From Trichormus sp. M33_DOE_039 (GTDB lineage: Bacteria > Cyanobacteriota > Cyanobacteriia > Cyanobacteriales > Nostocaceae): a stretch of 64,000 nucleotides of DNA. Every line of letters starts with the position of its first letter. Positions within the stretch are counted from its first letter, which is position 1. The DNA lies in assembly GCA_015296085.1 (NCBI GenBank), contig DVDT01000086.1:124001-188000 (forward strand), written 5' to 3'. The position numbers and the translations under genes are program-made. The notes under the pieces are model-generated. The model did no database searches, was not told the origin of the DNA, and was given only the letters and a program-made list of their open reading frames with translations. This document shows positions 58,877-64,000 of the stretch, piece after piece.

Positions 58877-60163
58877 TTACTCAGACTGAATTGGATTATC
58901 TTTAGGATTCACTAATTTCAGCAATTTCTGCTTAATTTGTGCGTCAAACACTTCCCATTTCATTCTGGCGTAAGCAGAGTTTTCATTACCACCAGATAAG
59001 AATCCCATCGGGATTTCAAAGCCGCCAGCACCTGTTCTCCCACCACCAAAAAATCTGCCAGTGCTATCTTGACCAAAGGCTTCTTTAATGAATTCATCAG
59101 GGTCTAGGGTGAGTTTGGTTGTTCTCAGTGAGCCAATGACGACTTCTAATTCATCATCTTCATCGTGAACAATGCCATAAACCACAGCAGTATGCACGTT
59201 TTCTTCCGTCACCAGAAAATCTGCTGCTTGGGGGATAGCGTCTCGGTCATCGTAGCGTAGGTAACCAACACCAGCAATGGAAAAGTTATTCTGCACAATG
59301 CGGTTTTTGAGCGATCGCTCAATCACATCCATTACCCGTTTAGAACGGTTAGCCTGAAGAATCGCATTCAGCAGTTGAGCGTCATAAAATCGACTCAGAT
59401 ACGCCGCTGCCATAAAATCTTCTTCTTGTGCTTGCATTAGGCGATTCGTATCTGAACGCAAACCGTGCATTAATGCTGTGGCGCATTTGACGTGTTGGCT
59501 AATGCTACTATCTAAAGCCAGTAAGCCGCATTGAAGATACTGAGTAAAAATCGTTGCAGTGGCTCGCACATAAGGACGCACATCTACAAACTCTGATTTC
59601 AGTTCTGTTTGTAAACTGTGGTGATCAATTACTGCTACTAACGGTATCCCTGCTTGCTGTAAAGATGTTAGTAGCTGACTGGTTGTACCTTGGTTATCAA
59701 TTAAAACCAAACCTTGATAACAGGATAAATCTTTCGTTTTCAGAGTTTGGGGTGTCCAACGTTGTGCAGGTAAACCCGTTAGCTTGACTAACGCTATATT
59801 TTCTTGATGACTTAAAGTCCCAGCATAAATAATTTCACACTTGATATCGTATTGCTGGGCTATTAACTGATAAGTCCAAGCACAAGAAAGGGCATCAGGG
59901 TCAGGAAAATCTTGAACAACGATCAATTGACGCTCGTGTCGGTGTGATAACAAGGTCTTTTGCAATTCTTCTGATTTTTGAAATGCTAGAGAATTGCTAC
60001 GTTGCCCTATGTAGATTCCAACTCCTTCAGATGTGGAGGTTGGCAAAATAGATTTAGTCAGTGAAACTTCTGTTTCTTTGTCTATGTCTGGTTCCTCTGG
60101 ATTGGACTCCGTAGTCAATGAAAAACTATCAGACTGCTTAATAAAAGAAGAATTCAATTGCAT
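58877..60163 (-). CDS. DHH-family phosphoesterase (NrnA/RecJ-like)
   Basis: The 428-residue protein has an N-terminal extension of about 75 residues, a DHH domain (DFPDPDALSCAW at about 86, VLIDNQG, then VIDHHS) and a DHHA1 domain. The DHHA1 motif GGGHxxAAG is changed to GGGRTGAGG. Relatives are nano-RNases, pAp phosphatases or cyclic-dinucleotide phosphodiesterases needing Mn. Exact substrate unclear; the His to Arg change in the substrate-binding loop may alter specificity. Confidence 0.85.
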   Translation of the reverse strand: MQLNSSFIKQSDSFSLTTESNPEEPDIDKETEVSLTKSILPTSTSEGVGIYIGQRSNSLAFQKSEELQKTLLSHRHERQLIVVQDFPDPDALSCAWTYQLIAQQYDIKCEIIYAGTLSHQENIALVKLTGLPAQRWTPQTLKTKDLSCYQGLVLIDNQGTTSQLLTSLQQAGIPLVAVIDHHSLQTELKSEFVDVRPYVRATATIFTQYLQCGLLALDSSISQHVKCATALMHGLRSDTNRLMQAQEEDFMAAAYLSRFYDAQLLNAILQANRSKRVMDVIERSLKNRIVQNNFSIAGVGYLRYDDRDAIPQAADFLVTEENVHTAVVYGIVHDEDDELEVVIGSLRTTKLTLDPDEFIKEAFGQDSTGRFFGGGRTGAGGFEIPMGFLSGGNENSAYARMKWEVFDAQIKQKLLKLVNPKDNPIQSE

Positions 60164-60925
60164 AGTATGATTTGCTCTAAGTGTGAGGCTCTATGAATTT
60201 ATTTAGAGTCACCTCAACCAGTGTTTGACTGATTCAACCCCACATTCTGATCTTCGCAAAAATTTGAGCAGATAGGGATGTATATCTCGGTATATTTTTT
60301 GTCAAGCAAATAGTTCACTAATTTCCTTAATTTTACCAGAATGCACATAGAGGCTGAAAACAAAACATCCCAGTGTTCTTAAGCTTATTTCTCACGATGA
60401 TCAATCTTTGTTATCCTTTGTAGCTCAATAAATAGAAAGACTATGCCGAGTGACTAATTAAATAAATGATTAGATTAGATCTGATTGTCAGTAAAATGAG
60501 TATTATTTATATTTTTAACGAAAATTAAGAAATTTCCGTTCAATTCAAACACCTGAGATTTTCTATCAACTAAGGTGTAGTACATATCATAAACTTTGTG
60601 AGTGTTTAAAAAGCTACAAACAAGCCTTCTTCTGGGTGTTGAAAATATTTTCGATAAGATTTAGCTTTTTTTTTGAGTTTATGAGTTATAATAGGCTTCT
60701 GCCAATTTTTTCAGAAAGTATTTATTTTTCTGCCAAAATCCCGTAGGTAATTATAAGTAAAAGCTATATTAGTTAAATCTATGTTCAGGCTACGCTCTTC
60801 TTCAAAGCAAATACACGTCGATCTGCTTAACATTTGCCTCTACGCAAGCCACGGCAATTTAGCACCCGGATTAGATGACCATCAAGCTGCCGGGTACTAG
60901 GAGTTATAAGCATTAGATGTTAGAG
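60164..60925. other. Intergenic region between HNH gene end and DHH gene start
   Basis: About 760 bp, AT-rich in its left two thirds. A CCCGGATTAGATGA...TGCCGGGT pairing near 60855-60896 lies just past the HNH stop and may be its 3'-end hairpin. No gene or known RNA was recognised. Confidence 0.4.
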
Positions 60926-61423
60926 CTAGAGTCCTATAACATATTTTTGCCACTCCTGATGCAGTCCACTCTTCAAATGCTTACTCACTTCAAAATAGAG
61001 GCTGCTATAAGGCTGGCGAGGCGGATGACGCAGCAGCATATGTGCTTCTTGAGGAGTTCGACTACCCTTTTTAACATTACAGCGAACACAAGCTGTAACA
61101 ATATTCTCCCAAGTATCACCTCCACCACGTGATCGCGGTAACACATGGTCTAAAGTCAACTCGTCGCCTGTATAACCACAGTATTGACAAGTGTGTCCAT
61201 CACGATGCAAGATATTCCGGCGAGTAAGAGGGATTTCTTTATAAGGGACGCGAACGTAATGGCGCAACCTAATGACGGTTGGCAACGGAAAATCTGTATA
61301 AAGAAACCTACCGTTGTGTTCAACACGCTCTGCCTTGCCTTTAATTAACAGAACCGCAGCACGGCGCCAGCTCGTTATGTTGAGCGGTTCGTAAGAGGCG
61401 TTTAGGACTAAAACCTTCCCCAT
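60926..61423 (-). CDS. HNH endonuclease
   Basis: The 165-residue protein opens MGKVLVLNASYEPLNITSW and has a treble-clef HNH domain with CQYCG (about 99), LDHVLPRSRGGGDTWEN and CVRCNVKKG. This stand-alone HNH protein is widespread and well conserved in cyanobacteria; no restriction-modification or intron partner is adjacent. It probably binds zinc and nicks or cuts DNA; biological role unknown. Confidence 0.9.
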   Translation of the reverse strand: MGKVLVLNASYEPLNITSWRRAAVLLIKGKAERVEHNGRFLYTDFPLPTVIRLRHYVRVPYKEIPLTRRNILHRDGHTCQYCGYTGDELTLDHVLPRSRGGGDTWENIVTACVRCNVKKGSRTPQEAHMLLRHPPRQPYSSLYFEVSKHLKSGLHQEWQKYVIGL

Positions 61424-61887
61424 TGATTAACGCTCAAGGTATTAGTTTTACATATATTAACACGAATCTCCGCTCATTGGGAGATGAAAATAAATTATAC
61501 TTCCGAAATAATTTAAAGAAATATACCGACGAAGTCCAAGAATTTATGAAATCCTGAACAGGAGTTTCCTCAAACTTACCTAAAGCTCCAAACAAATAGT
61601 GATTATCTACCGCTGTTAGGCAGGGAAAATGCGGCAAAAAGAACAGATCGTTGGACAGTACCTTACTTTTCGTATCCCAACTCAATAAATTAAGCCAACG
61701 ATGTCAAGTAAAAGATTACTTACATCTCAAGGTATAGTGTTTTGAATTATTAGCCTAGCTATGTTGTATTTATTCCGTAATGAAGGTTAAACTTCCTGAT
61801 TAACTCTGGTATGACAAACAGAATTGAAAATCAACACTGATAGCCATACTCAGTTATTCAAAAGTGGTGTGAGAGGAGGGAGGAGAA
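61424..61887. other. Intergenic region between HNH gene and alr (divergent)
   Basis: About 460 bp holding both promoters. An 83-codon minus-strand frame (61434-61685) has no recognisable family or ribosome site and is not credited. AGGAG at 61881-61885, two bases from the alr ATG, and GAGGAGGG just before it provide an unusually purine-rich leader. Confidence 0.4.
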
Positions 61888-63075
61888 ATGTTAAGTCGCA
61901 AACCAGCTACCAGCATGGCTACTCATCAACAGTGCGACACATATGCCTGGTTTTCACAACGTGCTTGGGTGGAAATTGACCTAGAGGCATTGGCTCATAA
62001 TGTCCAACAAATCAAGCAATTTTTATCGCAGCGTACCCAGTTGATGGCAGTAGTTAAAGCGGATGCTTATGGTCACGGTGCAGTTACAGTTGCTCAAATA
62101 GCATTACAAGCAGGTGCGAGTTGGTTAGGCGTAGCTACTGTTCCTGAAGGTATTCAACTCAGAGAAGGTGGTATCAAAGCCCCAATTTTGATTTTAGGTG
62201 CAACCCATACACCAGAACAAATTAATGCGATCGCTCATTGGCAACTCCAGCCCACAATCGGCAGTCCGAAACAAGCTTTAATCGTCTCCAACACTTTAGA
62301 AAATATTCAATATGGTTCGCCTATTCCTGTGCATATTAAATTAGATACAGGAATGTCTAGACTGGGTACTAACTGGCAAGAAGCTGGAGAATTTGTTCAA
62401 TTAGTAGACCGACTACCTCATCTTCAGATCGCCAGTATTTACTCCCACTTAGCGACAGCAGATAGCCCAGAACCGACGATTATGCAACAGCAGCATCAAA
62501 GATTTGAGGAAGCGATCGCTCAAATCAAAGCTTTAGGTATCAAAATTCCTAGCTTGCACCTAGCCAACTCAGCTGCTACCCTCGCAGACCCAACATTACA
62601 TTACGACCTAGTACGTGTAGGTCTTGCTGTGTATGGAATCTACCCCGCAAGACATTTACACCACACCATCAATCTCAAGCCTGTTCTCCAACTCAAAGCC
62701 AGAGTTACCCACGTTAAAACCATTGCAGCGGGTACAGGTGTTAGCTATGGACATCAATTTATTGCCCCCAGGGAAATGCGTCTAGCCGTTGTTGGTATTG
62801 GTTACGCAGATGGCGTACCGCGTAATCTTTCTAATCAAATGCAGGTATTAATTCGCGGTCAGCGAGTGCAACAAATTGGTGCAATCACTATGGATCAGTT
62901 AATGATAGATGTCAGTGCCATTCCAGATTTACAAGAAGGAGAAGTCGTCACTTTGCTTGGTGAAGAAGGTAGACAGAAAATCACAGCCGATGACTGGGCA
63001 GCAAAATTAAACACCATTTCCTGGGAAATTTTGTGTGGCTTTAAACATCGCCTACCACGTTTGGCAGTAATGTAG
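61888..63075 (+). CDS. alr: Alanine racemase
   Basis: The 395-residue fold-type III PLP enzyme makes D-alanine for peptidoglycan. The PLP lysine is Lys57 in AVVKADAYGHG. The second catalytic residue lies in the GTGVSYGHQF segment (about 285), and the C-terminal beta domain has AITMDQLMIDVS. The start follows a strong GGAGGGAGGAG leader. About 20 residues precede the usual first strand, as in other cyanobacterial forms. Confidence 0.96.
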   Translation: MLSRKPATSMATHQQCDTYAWFSQRAWVEIDLEALAHNVQQIKQFLSQRTQLMAVVKADAYGHGAVTVAQIALQAGASWLGVATVPEGIQLREGGIKAPILILGATHTPEQINAIAHWQLQPTIGSPKQALIVSNTLENIQYGSPIPVHIKLDTGMSRLGTNWQEAGEFVQLVDRLPHLQIASIYSHLATADSPEPTIMQQQHQRFEEAIAQIKALGIKIPSLHLANSAATLADPTLHYDLVRVGLAVYGIYPARHLHHTINLKPVLQLKARVTHVKTIAAGTGVSYGHQFIAPREMRLAVVGIGYADGVPRNLSNQMQVLIRGQRVQQIGAITMDQLMIDVSAIPDLQEGEVVTLLGEEGRQKITADDWAAKLNTISWEILCGFKHRLPRLAVM

Positions 63076-63168
63076 TTGAATAGTTCCAATGGTATGGGGT
63101 ATAGCTGAATGATTTTAACTATTCCCTATTCCCTTCAAACATATGATATGTTATTATGATTATCTCAT

Positions 63169-63250
63169 GCGGATGTGGCGGAATTGGCAGACGCGCTAGA
63201 TTTAGGTTCTAGTTCCGACAGGAGTGAAGGTTCAAGTCCTTTCATCCGCA
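63169..63250 (+). tRNA. tRNA-Leu (anticodon UAG)
   Basis: An 82-nt class II tRNA. The acceptor stem GCGGATG pairs with CATCCGC, followed by discriminator A at 63250. D-arm GAATTGGCAGAC. Anticodon stem-loop CTAGA-TTTAGGT-TCTAG with anticodon TAG, a long variable arm and the T-arm GGTTCAAGTCC. The 3' CCA is not encoded. Confidence 0.97.
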
Positions 63251-63309
63251 TTGTAAATGAAGTAACACATCTTCTACAGATGTACAGTGAGTAATTAACC
63301 TTGCGTTTA

Positions 63310-63327
63310 TTGACAAGATTTTGTCAA
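63310..63327. repeat. Short palindrome after tRNA-Leu
   Basis: TTGACAA-GATT-TTGTCAA is a perfect 7-bp inverted repeat, 60 bp after the tRNA. It may mark the tRNA 3' region, but no T-run follows. Confidence 0.4.
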
Positions 63328-63699
63328 CGCAGCGTCTTTAAAGCAGTGTCAGCATAAATCACAGTGTAATTTTTTCCTACTTTAGTTCTGCCACAATGAA
63401 TAGCATTGTCAATTGTCTATGCTGACTAGAGTGATTTCCTAATGACAAATTCATGAGGATTGACTTTTCGCTCGTTACCAATGGCGTTGGTATTGTTGTA
63501 GAGTACCTATTCAGCGCAAAAAATTTAAACACTCGATTCAACTAATCACAGCAAAGAGACCTTAATTTTTCATGTGAAGTTAACGAAGCCATCAATTGGC
63601 AAAGCGGGAATAAAAGGCATTTTTAACTAATAGCCCCAACTCGGTAAGGAGTCGAGCAAGATACTCATTGAGTACAAAAGAAAGACACGTTTGAATCAT

Positions 63700-64000
63700 C
63701 GTAATATCAAAGCAGTGTAATCAGGCTGAAACACTGCTCCAAGAAAATTGAATTGAAGTAGATTATATCATCCCCGAATCTCTTGGCGGAAATGATGTAT
63801 ACATTAACTTCCAAGCATTACACTGTCATTGCCATTAGAATCGCCAACGATAACTTAATTCCCAACAAACGGAACGACGTGATGAAAGGTGAAAGAGGAT
63901 GAGTTAGCTGCATGCTAGTTAGAGTTTTCTATGACAAGGGTCAAGTCATTGAAAAGCCGGATCAAGTGAAAGTTTCATGTCCGGTTCTTAAGACCAATGA
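63700..64000 (+). mobile_element. Group II intron 3'-end remnant (decayed HNH domain plus domain V), runs off the window
   Basis: At 63752-63838 one frame reads IEVDYIIPESLGGNDVYIN followed by ALHCHCH and a stop. This is the C-terminal HNH signature of group II intron-encoded proteins with the first His changed to Tyr, and stops occur just upstream. About 115 bp later, 63955-63986 forms domain V: AGCCGGA pairs with TCCGGTT (AGC triad, one G-T wobble) and a GAAA loop. Domain VI would follow beyond the window. The reverse-transcriptase part is missing, so this is a relic; its left border is uncertain. Confidence 0.6.
63752..63838 (+). pseudogene. Remnant of group II intron-encoded protein (HNH C-terminus)
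   Basis: A fragment of about 28 codons matching only the end of intron-encoded reverse transcriptase/maturase proteins (DxIIPxSLGGND...NFQALHxHCH). The frame is closed upstream by TGA and has no start codon. HNH chemistry would fail because the first catalytic His is Tyr. Confidence 0.6.

Noticed and set aside
61434-61685. 83-codon minus-strand frame upstream of alr
   Set aside because: No recognisable family, unusual composition and no ribosome site; it overlaps the expected promoter region of the HNH gene.
63169-63250. Possible integrative-element attachment site at tRNA-Leu
   Set aside because: No integrase and no direct repeat of the tRNA 3' end was found in the remaining 750 bp; only a group II intron relic follows.

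Overview
The window is chromosomal DNA from a filamentous, probably heterocyst-forming cyanobacterium (Nostoc/Anabaena/Calothrix type). Evidence: frequent HIP1 octamers (GCGATCGC), chlorophyll synthase, a PetP-type cytochrome b6f subunit and an ndhA-I-G-E gene run. Intergenic repeats typical of this group also recur, namely heptanucleotide STRR tracts and small palindromes. No phage, plasmid backbone or CRISPR array was seen.

Layout. 1-5 kb: end of a CrhR-like RNA helicase, a decayed Uma2 gene, an aldo/keto reductase, a PucC-type transporter and an inositol-phosphatase-family enzyme. 5-8.4 kb: two tandem paralogues of unknown function, a zinc alcohol dehydrogenase and a small membrane protein. 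8.4-11 kb: chlG, an ArsA-like protein with a broken P-loop, and petP, all on the minus strand. 11-20 kb: GDP-mannose dehydratase, a Tat lipoprotein, a methyltransferase, a LysR regulator and a 1394-residue hybrid sensor kinase. 20-21.4 kb is gene-free and holds a MITE-like element.

21.4-39 kb is a hopanoid side-chain neighbourhood: a squalene/phytoene-synthase-like gene, hpnJ, hpnI, hpnH, hpnA, an RND permease translationally coupled to hpnA, and an hpnG-like nucleosidase. Interleaved are a giant secreted beta-propeller/RTX protein, a DUF2237 gene and a cyclic-peptide-type ABC exporter. HpnH adds the adenosyl group to the hopene and HpnG removes adenine. HpnI and HpnJ build glycosylated or cyclitol head groups. 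HpnA and the RND pump are accessory. The squalene-hopene cyclase is not in the window. A second giant RTX/Calx-beta/DUF4114 protein follows at 39-43.5 kb.

44-52 kb: RNase Z, a Wzc-like polysaccharide protein, a D-2-hydroxyacid dehydrogenase, a GT-C-like membrane protein and an OlsB-like acyltransferase. 52-58 kb: citrate synthase, ndhA-ndhI-ndhG-ndhE and NAD kinase, all on the minus strand. 58-63 kb: SixA, a DHH phosphoesterase, an HNH nuclease, alanine racemase and tRNA-Leu(UAG). The window ends in the decayed 3' part of a group II intron (HNH remnant plus domain V).

The points most worth checking are a heptanucleotide tract inside the RND permease gene, the RND-hpnA coupling, two seven-repeat FG-GAP arrays in one secreted protein, and the permuted shared modules of the two RTX giants.
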